DNA from: Xylaria sp. FL1777
Lineage: Eukaryota; Ascomycota; Sordariomycetes; Xylariales; Xylariaceae
NCBI GenBank assembly: GCA_022578965.1
Contig: MU400516.1
Coordinates: forward strand, 62,001-126,000
Direction of reading: 5' to 3'
DNA length: 64,000 nucleotides
In this document: positions 33,353 through 47,200 of the stretch, in pieces
How positions within the stretch are numbered: the stretch's first letter is position 1
Layout: each line of letters begins with the position of its first letter
Translations under genes and position numbers: made by a program
The notes under the pieces: generated by a model
What the model saw: only the letters and a program-made list of their open reading frames with translations
Databases searched by the model: none
Told to the model about the DNA's origin: nothing

Positions 33353-35407
33353 TTACACGTTATCCTCAACCCATTGTTCCAGTCTTTCTACCAGATCTTT
33401 CTTCAGTCCTTTCGTTTCGAGACCACGACCACTCATGGCACTCCGGAGCTCTACAACAGTGAGCTTCGTCAATGTACCTGCATCATAACGTTGTCGCAGC
33501 TCTGCGTTGCTTAGTCCATCTTCACCTGTGCTTTTATCTTTCGCTATGGTTCTCGATTTTTTGGCAGGTCGAGGCTCGTCTTCTTCATTACCATCCTCTA
33601 ATTCGCGCTTGATCTTTTTCTGTTCCTGGATTTGCCCCAGGACATCGTTTGCAACCTGGGACCATTCTTGAATGTATCCACCACAGCGCTTGTGTATCGC
33701 CCGATATTTGGGCACAGTGGCGTCTTCAGGTTGGTCAGGGACAACATCTTCTAATGCAAGCGCCTGAAGAATCTTGTAGTGCCATTGGAGTGCCGGGTTA
33801 GGATATTTCGAGGGGTTGTAAGTGCCACCTGGCAATTGCAATTGCTGGACAACCTTGTTCATCTTATCCGTCAACGCGTTTGTTGTCCGGATAACTCTCC
33901 CCGTTTCGGGTCCATCACGCACATCGTCTATAAACGGAATAGGATAAAGCCACAGCCCCGCAGGCATATATTGCGTGCCCGACTTCTCATCAGAAGTCGC
34001 TCGAGATGGGATGACAGCAACGAGCTGAGGGTTTCCATTTTTCCGCGCTATGTGCCAAGCCACACCCACCTTTTTCGATTTTAATAGCTTCTGCCATAAA
34101 GCCGTGAAAACACGTGTTGATCCAACATAACCCTCCTCACTCGGAAAGATGTAAGTGGATTTCTTAATGGAAGCCCAGAATTTTAATAACGAGCGATCCT
34201 TAAAGCCGATAATTCGAATGCAGGGACCACCAAACTGTTTTATCGATTTTTGCTCGTCATCTGTGAAGTAGACATATTCGCTGCCGAACTTGTATGCTTT
34301 CTTCACCTCGTAGTTTTCAACCGCTCGAGCGCTATCTTCTGCCAAGCGAGCAGTCTCGCCCATAGCAACCTGTGGCCTCTCGCCCTCGAGCCAGATGTAG
34401 CAACTCCGGGCAGGGGCTTGCTTCTGAATGATATTATACCCCTTGACCGATATGGTGAGACCAGGACCAATGTCAAATGACATACCACTGAAATATGCTC
34501 GCTTCGGAGTCTGTTTGGAATTGATATTGGAAACAAGAGAGTGAAGCAAACTCAATCCATCACCAGACTTGGCCGGCACAACTTTCCCAGTATTCGCTTC
34601 ATCGAGGATCGGGTCACGATATATGATATCCTATACTTGTCAGATTATGAAGCGTAAGGTGGGCAAATGAAGCTGCACCTACATCGTAGAATTTGCTGGT
34701 ATCAAATTTGGAATCTCCACGAGTAATGGGGAAAAGCTCAATAGTGCAACCATGGTCATGGATATCTTTAGCACCAACAGCAGGGTCCCAAGAAGGATTT
34801 TTCTTCACACCCGCACAAGGATCATCGTTATCGGTGATAATGAAAAGCCTTCTGGATCCAAAATTGGGTGCTCTAGTTTGGAAGAGGTGGAGGACCAAGC
34901 GTAGTAACATAACCATATCTGGGGGCTGCTTAGACGGGACTAAGATCTCGTCGGCATCCTCTCCTTCCTCGACTAAACCTCTCAAAGCCTTGACGTCTTC
35001 AGCCGCGGGCACCTCCAAGTCAGTGAGAAGATAGCAGTGAGAATCTGGAAGTTTGATGTCGGTGACTTTCGTTTTCTCTGTGCCGAAAAGAATTATACCA
35101 ATCATGTCCTTCGGATTGGAGATTATGCGTTGCTGCATCACTTGATAAGCACACTTCAGTGCAGTCAGGGAGGCGGAATCTTTGTCAGCTTTCTTATCCT
35201 CGGACTTGGGAGGAGATTGCAGCATAGATTCGCTGACTTGGATGGCGAAAATGAGGGCATCTTTCTGGGCCTTGTAGTGCTACGACGAGTTAACAGCGCA
35301 TCGATATGGACGTGAATCTGGGGTAAACATACGCCTTCAGTAAATTCGTCTTCCTCATCTTCCTCGTCCTCTTCATCCCTTCGCTCGGAATTCCATCGGT
35401 CGGCCAT
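33353..35407 (-). CDS. KU70: Ku70, DNA end-binding subunit of non-homologous end joining
   Basis: Forms the Ku70/Ku80 ring that binds DNA double-strand ends and recruits the ligase IV machinery; also acts at telomeres. Exons in transcript order are 35407-35333, 35279-34683 and 34630-33353, with introns of 53 and 52 nt (GTATGT...TAG, GTAGGT...TAG), giving 649 residues, the normal fungal length. Start [10 protein letters not shown] is chosen over an in-frame ATG six codons upstream by family resemblance. The acidic N-terminus is followed by a von Willebrand-like domain ([26 protein letters not shown]), then the Ku core beta-barrel (from [12 protein letters not shown], through [16 protein letters not shown] to [19 protein letters not shown]). 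A basic segment PRPAKKSR resembles an NLS, and a C-terminal SAP DNA-binding domain spans about residues 600-649. All domains are intact. The gene is divergent from HEM15, and its stop lies 11 bp from a dead retrotransposon. Confidence 0.95.
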
Positions 35408-36123
35408 ACTGATGCGGGAGCGCAAGACCTACGGAAAAAAGTGATGTCACTCGCCCAGCACTTCTAGAGGGGCACTGCTGCTCCGGAAAGGTAAGGTATT
35501 GAAGATGAGCGAATTGGTTTGTTGGGTAGGATGAAGAATCAAAGCAGGCAAGCGTTGGTTATTATTTGCATCAATCCAGGTCTCATCCAGGCAGTCGTCG
35601 CGCTGTGGGGTTGCGAAACGCGACATCTATGACATTTAAAATGCTAGGCATTCGCGTGCTCAGGTGATCTCACGCTGTATTTAGCCACCTAGGTATCATT
35701 TATGATGGCTCAGGCACATTTACGTAGGTACGGTAGTACAACATGTAATTAAGTCTATAGGTACCTTAGGTAGGTACCTAAGTGCAAGCTTTTAGGCTAC
35801 TAAGTAACTGTACTAGGTAGGCATTCTAGACCATTAAGAGCTATCACATAGCAGGTACCTCTAAGATATGGAATTGAGCGTGTCCTATTGGCTAACTGTT
35901 GCCACCTCGGCCGAGACATTGGCGATGGCCCGCCAATGCCGGCCATGCAGCCATCGCTGCGAACTTCGCAAGATCTATCTATTATCTGTACTCTACAAAT
36001 CGGCAAATCCATCCCTCCCACCCCTCCCTCGTCGGCAGTCTTCAGTTGTATGTTCAACTTTACATCCTGCTTCAAAGTGAATCTTATCTTATAAGTGGCA
36101 AATTGGGGGGGAGATTGCTCAGA
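35408..36123. promoter_or_regulatory. Bidirectional promoter region between KU70 and HEM15
   Basis: 716 bases separate the two start codons, both genes reading outward. Notable content is TACGTAGGTACGG near 35722 and TAGGTACC/TAGGTAGGTACCTA at 35758-35780, more copies of the motif seen in other promoters of the window. The HEM15-proximal part is C/T-rich (CCCACCCCTCCC near 36018), as in many fungal leaders. Overlapping small open frames on both strands are not supported. Confidence 0.5.
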
Positions 36124-37497
<1,374 letters not shown>

Positions 37498-37886
37498 ATG
37501 GCAGCGTTCTCGTGTTGTCATATTATTGGATATGCCCCGGCTTTCAAACATCGTTACGTCCTAAGTGGCATCTTCATAGATGAACATTGGATAAAAATAC
37601 TCTGTAAAATCATTGTATATATATATCAAAAGTCGAGTTACCTATATCAGAGCTAGTAGTAGGTAAGTATTTAACACTTCACTTCAGGAGATACAGATCT
37701 ACATGCCTTCAACCCGCCTCTTACTTACGCAATATTTAGTATACCAGCTATATATGTAAGCGGAAAGACAAATGAAGCTAAGGTTGGAATCCGTATTAGC
37801 GCTACCAGGTATGTAGAGACGGAGTTTCAAAGTCCCCGTATGCCGAGCGTGCCAAGTCCTCATCATCCTGCAGTACCTATCTCATC

Positions 37887-37916
37887 AATCATCATCATCA
37901 TTATTATTATTATTAT
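37887..37916. repeat. ATC/ATT trinucleotide microsatellite
   Basis: About ten trinucleotide units, first ATC then ATT, downstream of HEM15. Confidence 0.85.
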
Positions 37917-38320
37917 GCGACACGTGTCTGCACTGCTACAGCCACTGCGCCACGGGTACCTAACCTGGAAGCATCGAATACCAACAGTATCGATTTGGCA
38001 ACAAAGTGGCAGCCAATTATCTCATGCGGCTGCTCGAATAGCATCGTCGTGAACAGCACACATCAACAGTTTGTTGTTCTTTTTATATCATCTCTCCTAT
38101 GAACTGTAGTAATAGGTATCCTTTATCAGTTGATCCCGGTTGTTTGGTGTGGCAGCGATCAGCGCTAGGCTCCTTGTCATTGCTCTACTCAGCAAGGTAC
38201 ACTGCTGCGTACGCATACACTACTTACACTAGGTATGCTTGGATGGGCTTTATTCCGAAACCCGATCCAGTATCATCGATAGCAGCCATTGGGAAATCTC
38301 CCAGCTCTCCAACCTCCGTA

Positions 38321-38357
38321 TCCAACGAATCCAATAAATCCAACAAATCCAACAAAC
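38321..38357. repeat. 9-bp tandem repeat, four copies
   Basis: Four imperfect copies of TCCAACAAA (TCCAACGAA, TCCAATAAA, TCCAACAAA, TCCAACAAA) in the upstream region of the MFS gene. Confidence 0.75.
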
Positions 38358-38920
38358 CGGGTCTGATGGATTGGGTACTGTACATGCACCCTGCTGGCAA
38401 CAGGGGTCCGCCCTGATAAGATTTCCCCATGCCGTGCTAGGGAGGATGCCGTGGGAGGATACCGTCATCATTGACGACTCCTTGCTCCCTGGTATGCTAT
38501 TTGGCTTCTGCCACCCATCCTCTTATCGCATCTCATCCCAGCCCAGCCAAAACCTTCTTGTCTTCCTTGGTTCCCATCCCCGGTGCGTTACACTACCACT
38601 TACACTAGTCAAGCACCCCATTCTCCGTGTTCTTTAGGCCTTGCCCGCTCTGCGCTAGATTGTCGTTGTATCCACCCGTAGTCTCCGAGCTTTGAAATCA
38701 ATTACTCCTCCTCGGCCTCCGTATTCTCAGTCCCTTCCACGAACGGAACCGATGCACACCCTTTGCGCTTTCGCATTGCCCAACCTTGTAGTGCCTTCAA
38801 CAACACTCCTATGGACCTGAGAGGGCGACTGTAGTAATAGTGGACAGCCCAAGTTCCACCTTCGATAACTACCTCGTGAGCTCCGTCAATTGGCCCAGTT
38901 CAACTAACTAGGGTCGGAAA

Positions 38921-41010
38921 ATGACGAGCCTGCCGCAGCCCAGGGCGTACGGGCGCGCCCAAGTTGCCATGAATGATACCGAAGAAAGTAGACAAAACGA
39001 GTCCACAGAGACGATGGCACTGCTCAACGCAGGCGCTGAGCAAGAGGGGGATGAGCATGAGAATAATAGTAATGAGACTAGGAGGCAGAGTTGGGGAGAT
39101 GAGGACGATTTTAACGGCTTGCCATGGTGGAGAAGACCGTCTGTATGTCTTAGACCATGGGACACATCGTCGAAAAGTGGACGTGCTAACAGAGACCTAG
39201 GTATATTGGCTAATAGGACCATATATCTTATTTACTCTTGCTTTTGGGGGTCTTGTTGTGCCTAAGATCGAGTTGTAAGTCGTTGTGCAGCATATCCCGA
39301 TGCTGTCTGTACGCTTACTCGCATGCCACTTTGCAGAATTGTAACTCTGGTCTGTCGCCACTACTTTGCCGAAAGACATGTACTAGATCCCGATACTCCC
39401 ATTTTGCCAGTGATTATTGGCGGGAGTAACCAACAGTGCAATTCGGCGCCCGTCCAGAAGAACGTGGCGGCATTCACCCTAGTCTTGAGTGCCCTGGCTG
39501 GAGGGCTCAGCGCATTCATTGCTCCGAAGCTGGGCTCCTTGTCCGACCGTTATGGCCGAAAGCGACTACTTGTTATTGCCTCGTGTGGTGGTATCGTGAA
39601 TGAGACTATTACCATCTTAGCCGCAAAATACCCCGATGTTGTCGACTATCGCTTTCTCATACTAGGAAGCTTCTTCGAGTAAGACACCCCCTCCAATCAC
39701 TGGTAGAGGAAACATTATCTGACTTGTAATTCCCGGTAGTGGAATTACGGGATCATTCACAGCAGTCTCGGTCCTAGGAAATTCGTATGTCAGCGACTGC
39801 ACGCCTCCGTCGAAGCGTGGGGTTGCTCTTGGATATCTCCAAGCATGTCTTTTTAATGGCCTCGCTCTCGGTCCCATTCTAGCTGCCAAGTTCACCGTTT
39901 GGACCGGCTCTGTTCTTTCAATTTTCTATCTTGCGTTGGGATGCCATGTCCTGGTCATTTCGTTTATCTGGTTCATCATACCAGAATCGCTGTCGAAGAA
40001 ACGCCGGATGGCAGCGCAGGAGAAGCACCAGGCCGAGCAAGAAGCCATGCAGGCAGTATTGTCACGCTCAGTAAGGGGGGAGTCACGGCTTTCGGCTTGG
40101 ATAGCCAATGATAAGCTTCGTACTTGGCTACTCCTCCTTCTCAGCGCAAACCCTCTAGCTCCTCTCAAGATGTTCGTCCCTAGTGGTCGAGAAAACCGTC
40201 GGCTGCGCCACAATCTGCTTCTCCTTGCTTTCATCGACGTTGTGCTCATATCCTCGACATTAGGTGCTGGGACAGTGTTACTTCTGTATGCCAAATTCAT
40301 GTTCAATTGGCAGACCTGGGAGTCATCTCGCTTCATATCAATGGTCAGCTTCGTTCGCGTCATTGTTCTTCTTGTCTTTTTTCCAATCGTCAACTATTTC
40401 TTCCGCACGCGCCCACTACGCCGCGAGCGAGAACGCAACGGTAATTCCCGCACTGAAGAAACGCATTCTGGCGCTGACAATCTTGATGTCTGGCTGATAC
40501 GACTTGCTCTATTATTTGATACAACCGGCGCTGTTGGTTATGTTTTTGTACGATCTCAAGAACTTTTCGTGACGTCGGCTATATTTACGTCATTCGGTGG
40601 TCTGGCCAGCGCTACGATCCAGGGCGCGCTGACCAAGCAAGTCCCGGTCGAATACGTTGGCTCTATGCTGGGTGCCATGGGCCTATTGCATGCTGTCAGT
40701 CGGGTGGTCGCGCCTATAATTTATGACGGCATCTATGCCAGCACCATTGAGTCTTTCCCGCAAACGTTTGTGATCGTCCTCGCGTCCCTATTTGGACTCT
40801 CGGTTCTTGCTAGCTTCTTCGTTAAACCGCATTGTAAGTCAATGATTCGATTCGAATGACTATATCCAATTGCCATGTGCTAATCATATTACAGTGGTCC
40901 TCAAGGAAGAAGGCTACGTCCCAATAGCAGAACCAGACTCCAGGAATCAAGATGATTTACTCAATATCAATGCCGGCGAACTTTCAACTGAGACTCTTCC
41001 ACGAGTCTAA
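38921..41010 (+). CDS. MFS transporter, TetA/YCR023C-like
   Basis: Predicted integral membrane transporter of the major facilitator superfamily; substrate unknown. Exons are 38921-39142, 39201-39274, 39337-39678, 39740-40833 and 40895-41010, with four introns of 58-62 nt, giving 615 residues. The acidic N-terminal tail, about 72 residues, ends WWRRPS. TM1 follows (GPYILFTLAFGGLVVPKIEL). A cysteine-bearing loop (QQCNSAPVQKNVAAF) precedes TM2. The MFS motif A, GSLSDRYGRKRLLVI, is complete. The N-half helices continue through YVSDCTPPSKRGVALGYLQACLFNGLALGPILA to FIWFIIPESL. A long basic central loop and six C-terminal helices follow. The C-terminal tail is acidic and soluble. The layout matches a fungal family related to yeast YCR023C, distinct from the DHA1 exporter at 9-11 kb. 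No cluster partners are visible. Confidence 0.88.
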
Positions 41011-42757
41011 ACAGACGCATGCCCTACAAGAACGCACATGTTAAACAAGGTTTCGTAACCTTGTTTTGAGTTGTACATATTTCCCTTAACACGTTGGGCA
41101 TTGATAGAAGAGCATTTGTGGGTATGGATTGGCGTTGAGGCAACACAGGTAGCATATAGACTGATGTAGTTAGAACCACAGTACTCTACAATGTATTCTC
41201 TAGGGATTAAATGAAATATCAGGTAGACATAATAAATAGCTCAAGCATACTGAGCTAATTCAGAGAAACCCGTGATGCACGTTTACTATCAAATGACTGT
41301 ACTCGACTGACATGTTAAGAATATCCGTCCCCTTTCTCTGGTCTGGCTCATGTTTCTTCTACTATACATCCTTTGGGGGTGTTGAGCTTAGCAACGACCT
41401 TCATAATCACCGGCGTTATCCTAGTCACTTCCGATATCTTTACACAAATCACATCACGAACAGTCTCTTGATTGCCGCAACTTATTACACTACTCGGTTC
41501 GACATATAAGAAATCACACCAAGTGGTGTTCCAACCCCCTGAACCTAATCGTAATTGCTTGTATTTCGCTCGCATTGAGTATGTATTGCGCCTTGATTTT
41601 ATGTTAACAGCTTAAGTATTTGAAAGCCCATTCATCCTCCGATGCTAAACCCGGTACGAAATAAGCGCACGATTCTCCACACATTGTTACAATTATAAAG
41701 CTTTGCGTTACCTGCCTTATTCACTCATAAGCGTGGATGGACCCTTCACCTGCAGGTAAGAGTGGCAGTGTGATGACCGTGTACCACCAAAGCCACTGAA
41801 CGCGTAACGAAGGTGACGTGACAGAATATCATTACCGTCTTGGGTCAATATACGGTAGTATTTACTTCTATGACCCTTAAAGAATGAAAAACAAGTAAAT
41901 TAAAATGAGATTTGGTGGGAAAGAGAAAGAGACCCAGTGAGTGAGTGAGAAAAAGGCGCTGGTCTCGTGAATAATAAAGAAAAGCTTGTTGACTTTTATC
42001 AGAGGGGTTGTTAGTACTCATAACCTTTAAGCTCTAGGGTTCTTTAGTACCCAGCGTTGGCCATGAATATGGAACTATCTGTAACACGTACGAATAGCTA
42101 CTCTTCACCCCCCCTGTCATTCTGGCATGTCCTTAGGAAAATACTGTGGCTCAGCAACAAGAAAGTGCATTCCGAGCGCCTTGTTTGAATTATTTATGGG
42201 GAGAAGTATTATATCGGTAATTGTATAAACAAAGTAGTTGTTAGATTTCAAGTGGAAATCATGGGAAACCATTGCCCCAGTTTCCCTAGGTAGTTAATGG
42301 TTCCCGTATCTTACTTCTTATCCGGAAACCTAAATATTAGATACGTTACACAATCACAATCCGGATAACGGCCCACGTCTGTCCTATGTTGCTGTTAATT
42401 ACTTCTATCCAGTTATTGACAAACTACCTAAGTAACTCTGCCAGCTGTATTCGTGTTTAAACCAATCTAGACTTGGCAGTGTTGATTTTTGCTAAGTTCT
42501 TTTCCCTCATCCGCGCCTCTGTTCTTTATTATCGTGGTTGTACAGAATTGGTCTTATTTGATAAACGTCTGGTCGAATTTCGAATACCTATTATAACAAC
42601 GTTCAAATAATTTGTAATGTCGTTAAATCAAGCATTCGTTTAGGTCTTGACTATATGGTTACGCAAACCCGAATAGATGAAGAAAACACACCCTGGGGTA
42701 ATGCTAAGGCTGCATATAGGACGCGTCCATTATCCTATGTAGGTCTTTGCAGGAGCC

Positions 42758-42808
42758 GGGATTTGAATACCCTTGTTCTTTGTCCTAGGTTTGTCGAGTT
42801 CAAATCCC
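42758..42808. repeat. Inverted repeat, GGGATTTGAA / TTCAAATCCC
   Basis: Perfect 10-bp inverted arms at 42758-42767 and 42799-42808 around a 31-nt spacer. Each arm resembles a tRNA T-arm (B-box) sequence, but no acceptor or anticodon stem can be drawn on either strand. Confidence 0.6.
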
Positions 42809-44212
42809 ATAGTACAATGAAAGTTTACCATTAATAAAGAGGATTAAGATGTTCAACTATGCAGATACGGGAACACGAGGGGAAGCATATGATTATAGCC
42901 TATATAATAATATATTGATTGGATGGGGGGACAAACTGGATCTACGCAGGCACCAAATAAACAAGTATCATACGATCGTTATTGTGCGAGATCGACAGCT
43001 AAGTCTTTGATCTAAGTTAGAGTAGTAAGTTATTCTAAGACTAATCATAGGGTTCACACAGGCAGCAGTTAGTTATGTGTCGCATTAGGGTTATAGACGA
43101 GAAAACAAAAAGCAGCTGAAGAATGTTGCCGCGTGTAAACTACGGTTCTGGGTGACTGAATGATATTAATCTAATTAACTGGAAACGAGCTTTCCTTTGT
43201 GGTTGTGTATGAGAACTAGTTGTATGTATCTACTGCCATGAATTCTAAGCTGACGAGATTACTTCTGCTGTGGTTGTCAACCTAGGGACAAGTCAATTGA
43301 CGAATAGAATATGATATTGATAGCTGGTGTTACAGATCATGTTGTTTATTAAGACCACTCAGCCTCTAGAAGAAGCCGCTGTTTCATTGGCCCGATAAGA
43401 GCTGATCTTCGATCATGATACATCTTATCCTTGACGCGGATTGCATAGCCTGCCAACATCTACAAAGGAACAATTCATCATATCATGACCAGGAAAAACT
43501 TCGTACCGTAGGACGCGGGCCCTGCCTCAGGTGATTTAGTACTTACCAATATAAAGAACGTGATCTACATCACAGCACCCGTCTGACTGTGACTTTTCTC
43601 AAGGCTCCATATATATCTTTTTCTTCTCTTATTTCAAATATTGAGACGAAATCGGGCCGTGGCAAAGGAGTATGGAATCATTCGTAAAGTCCGCACGCCA
43701 GGAACCTCTTCCTAGTTTTTGCTTAGGATGAGCTGAATGCTATTCATTATGCTTGTGTATATCTCACCTCATTCACACCGCATAGTACACTTAACCTCGC
43801 CAACTCAATTCGACATGGACATAGCTCAACCAACTTAGAAGTTTCTGGAGGTACGAGGTAACATTGAACCGTCTTATGATATTGCCTCTCGAGGCGATCT
43901 ATATGTCGTACGAACCTACACCGCTTCACAGGTGTAGCGCATCATGGTGTGTTACTCCCGTACGTGCGGGATACCGAGCGGGCTGCACAAAGCTCCGTAT
44001 CTGATGATCCTGCGCTGCTGGCCTATGATTGGCGCCAGTATTCGCCTGAGGAATCTGACTGGCGTCGAAATCAGCTAAGGCACAAGCCAAAATCCCCGTC
44101 TTCGAGATCCCCCGCCAATAAGACTACCGCAGGAGCAAGCCTCCCGTGGCAAACCCGGCCTTGCCCCAGATTCCATGGTTTGTTACGGTGGACTGATTCT
44201 AGGTCTGTGAAT

Positions 44213-44230
44213 CCCCCGACATTACGGGGG
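44213..44230. other. GC-only hairpin CCCCCG-N6-CGGGGG
   Basis: Six GC pairs closing a six-base ACATTA loop. The CCG-N6-CGG geometry is also an everted half-site pair of the kind Zn2Cys6 factors can bind; which role applies, if any, is not shown. Confidence 0.35.
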
Positions 44231-47200
44231 GGCGTTAGCCGCCTTGGCAACAAGCACTCGATTATGAAGGAAAATTTTTGGTGATGGGAATACAAAATAG
44301 AGTAGCTGAATAAGCCGCCACTTTGGCTACAAGATGCATATCCGACACGTGGTAATGGCCGCTGCGGTGTAACAAAGTAAATTGACGGTCGACCGATCCG
44401 GTGGACTGCGGGATACGAGATCGGGGAGAGGCGTGAGCGTATCTAAAGATGACTGCAGGGAGCGTGTATTTTGAGAAGTCCTGGATCGGCCTTTCGGCGC
44501 ACGCGCTGCTCGCACGCCACTCATCACGGTGAGGTGTAATAAGAAAGATGTGTAGAGACAATTGATGAGCATATGAAACGTCGCTGGAGAGTGACATCTA
44601 TTTTAACACGCACACCAACCTGCACCATCCCGATGGTCAATGGTGGTGGTGGGCTCTATTAGTCGATGCTTTATCGACGTTGAACCGAGACGCCGTACAT
44701 GCACTGCTTATCGACTATTGATGCATCGTCGACAGGGGAGGTAGAGCTCCGAGGCACGCGAATGGTATGATAGGGTGCTACTCGCTTCCGTAATATTGAT
44801 ATCAGGTCGCGCTTCTTAGTTCGAACCCAAACCCAGCTCAGGCGACGATGGCCAAGCTGACCACCGCTTCAGCTACGGCGGGTCGGAATGCCACATGCAC
44901 GTGGGTTTACCACCCGCCTACAGAAACACTTGCATTGCTGACTGCATTTGCGCAATTGGCATGAGCCTGTAAGAGGGAATCACCATCGCCCCTTTCGGAG
45001 CATAGAGGCGAATCATGAGGGAGCAGGGTTTTGCCTATTTACGTAAGCCAGCTCAGGAGTTAAAACGAAGGATGGCATCAGACCCTACATGTATTATCAG
45101 ATGCTTATACTAGTTGCGAGAAAATACATCAGGCGCCCGACTTTTTTCTCGCGGACTGTGTTCTTAGCCCCCAACGATATTACGAAGGAAGAAAGGCCCA
45201 ATCACACGCATCCCCTTGCTCGGCGCAATACAGCGCCACACCCACGGGATCCCATGAATGAATGGGATGAGGTGAGGTTAACATCGGATCAAGGGCCTGA
45301 TGTTGATTGCCGCCTCAACCGCGTGGTTAGCTTATGCCTTCGAGAAGGAGCCTTTGAAGCAGAAGCAAAGGGTCCTCTACCCGATAGCCTGGTCGTCGAC
45401 TCAAACACGTTTCACGGGCTCTCCGGGCGCTAATACGACACAGTCTAGCCTACACTCTTATACACCCTCATTGCCCAAAAGGGGGAATCTAAAAATGATT
45501 CTCCACGCTAATCGCTTATGCGACTCAGAGGCGACGAACAAGTGAGCGATGGAGAGTGATTCAGATCCGAACTTGATGGTGCCTCCCATGTTAGGCCTCT
45601 CCTTCAAACGTGGCTAGTGGTACCTGGCCACGAGGGGCGAGGCTCCAGACAGTCCCAGTCCAGTCCCATTCCAGTCCCCAATGGAGAGAGTATCACCGAT
45701 TGCTGCGCCGTCGGATCAGACCGTGCCTCAGGTTCCGTCCCCGTGGCGGGCGCCCCCCAGCCATTAGGGTCCTGTGGAAGCGCTCCTTCGCAAGCCATCC
45801 TACAGGATTTTTTATCGAAAAGTTGGCGCTATTACGCATAGAATGCCAGGAGACGAGATGCAATTCCCGTGCCACTTGCCTGCAGTCCAACATCGCTTAA
45901 AATCCTTTCACGGTATTCGTCTTCGCTGTGTTCACTCGGTAGACAGTCCGCGCCGCTCGCTCGCTCGCTCACTCAACTCAACTCTATCACCCGCTCACCC
46001 TCCGACGACAACACCGCATCCTGTCGCGACGCTGACGTTCACTGTTGCATGCCCGGAGTCGTCGCGTCGGCTCCCCATCCTCGGCGTGGTCACTGCAGCT
46101 TGCTTGCAGCATCGCCTCAATGTGATGTGACCTCGCCTGAATCCCTTGCAGCTGAGTTGACGTCACGCTAATTTGAGGCTCTTTGCTTGTTCCCCGGAAG
46201 GTTTATGCGAAGGTTGCACTCTGAATAGAGGGGGTAGAGGTATGCAGGGTACAAAAAGCCCACGATATGGATGGAATGTACTACCTATACATACGTACCT
46301 ACAGACTTGGATTTCGACCTTTGGATATTGACATGTAGATATTTAGTTTCCGCATAAAGTGTGGCTCCAACTAATGAAGTAGCTCACTTGATCAATCGTT
46401 TTTCTAAATAATTATCAACGATATATTCTCTAAACCCTATTATGTATTCCAAGTCCTTGTTCTCGTGTTTCCAGGTTGTTACCTCCTACGTATCCGCGTG
46501 GCTCATCCACGTCCTAAAGTAGTCTAGACTTTAAGCCTGACGAGCTATCTACTATGTAGGTAACGTAGCACAGGGCAAACCGGCTGTCACGACGCCTCGA
46601 CGCGAGAAATATTCCTTGGAAAGCCTCGTACGTATTCGGGATTCGATATAGCAAGCTTACAGCCAACAAGCGATAGAAGGTGTGGCTGCTCATTTCATAG
46701 CTCGTTACCGAGGCAGGGAACTGTATGACGAGCTATGTAGCCTTATACGAGTGCGCCAATAAGATCTCGCTTGTTGTTATCTCGCTGAAGTAGCATCGGA
46801 CAGCCGGTTCCTATCAATCGCCCTACACTGGGTACAATCCCCAGATTTTGAAACCGTTGTCATTGTCTTCCTTGGCGTGCTGTATTTAGCCACGCCACCT
46901 AAGAAATATTTGCTTAATCAGCTGCAATACAGGAAGTGGGTTATGTTGGTTTTGCGTTGTGAATAGCATCGGTGTTACGGCGGCCACTTAACGTTGAGGA
47001 TGAGACAGAATAAAAGATGGCTTACATGTACGATATGCTGTCTGTGCCTCGGTGGGACCGTCGGTGAAAGAACATTATTCGCGCGCCGTGATCCAATATT
47101 TCTCTCAAATATGAGAATGTAGTGTCCTTAAAGCAAAAGTCCCATGCAATCGAGGTTGTTAGCACTGACAGTTGCAAGCGCAGCGCCGCGCCGCGCCGCC

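Larger units (their letters stand above)
37498..38920. other. Spacer between HEM15 and the second MFS gene
   Basis: About 1.4 kb with no supported gene. It holds the HEM15 3' region, an ATC/ATT trinucleotide microsatellite near 37887-37916, and a 9-bp tandem repeat (TCCAACAAA-like) at 38321-38357. A C/T-rich leader precedes the MFS start. Open frames at 38099-38637 have no recognisable protein features. Confidence 0.55.

Noticed and set aside
42755..42830. Possible tRNA on either strand
   Set aside because: T-arm-like sequences occur in both orientations, yet no cloverleaf can be drawn; reported only as an inverted repeat.
43949..44284. 111-codon plus-strand open frame
   Set aside because: No family resemblance, no introns or partner exons, and a GC hairpin inside it better explains the local composition.
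45089..46171. Chain of overlapping open frames suggesting a gene in the desert
   Set aside because: Frames on both strands are of similar length, no consistent splice chain links them, and the peptides have no recognisable motifs.
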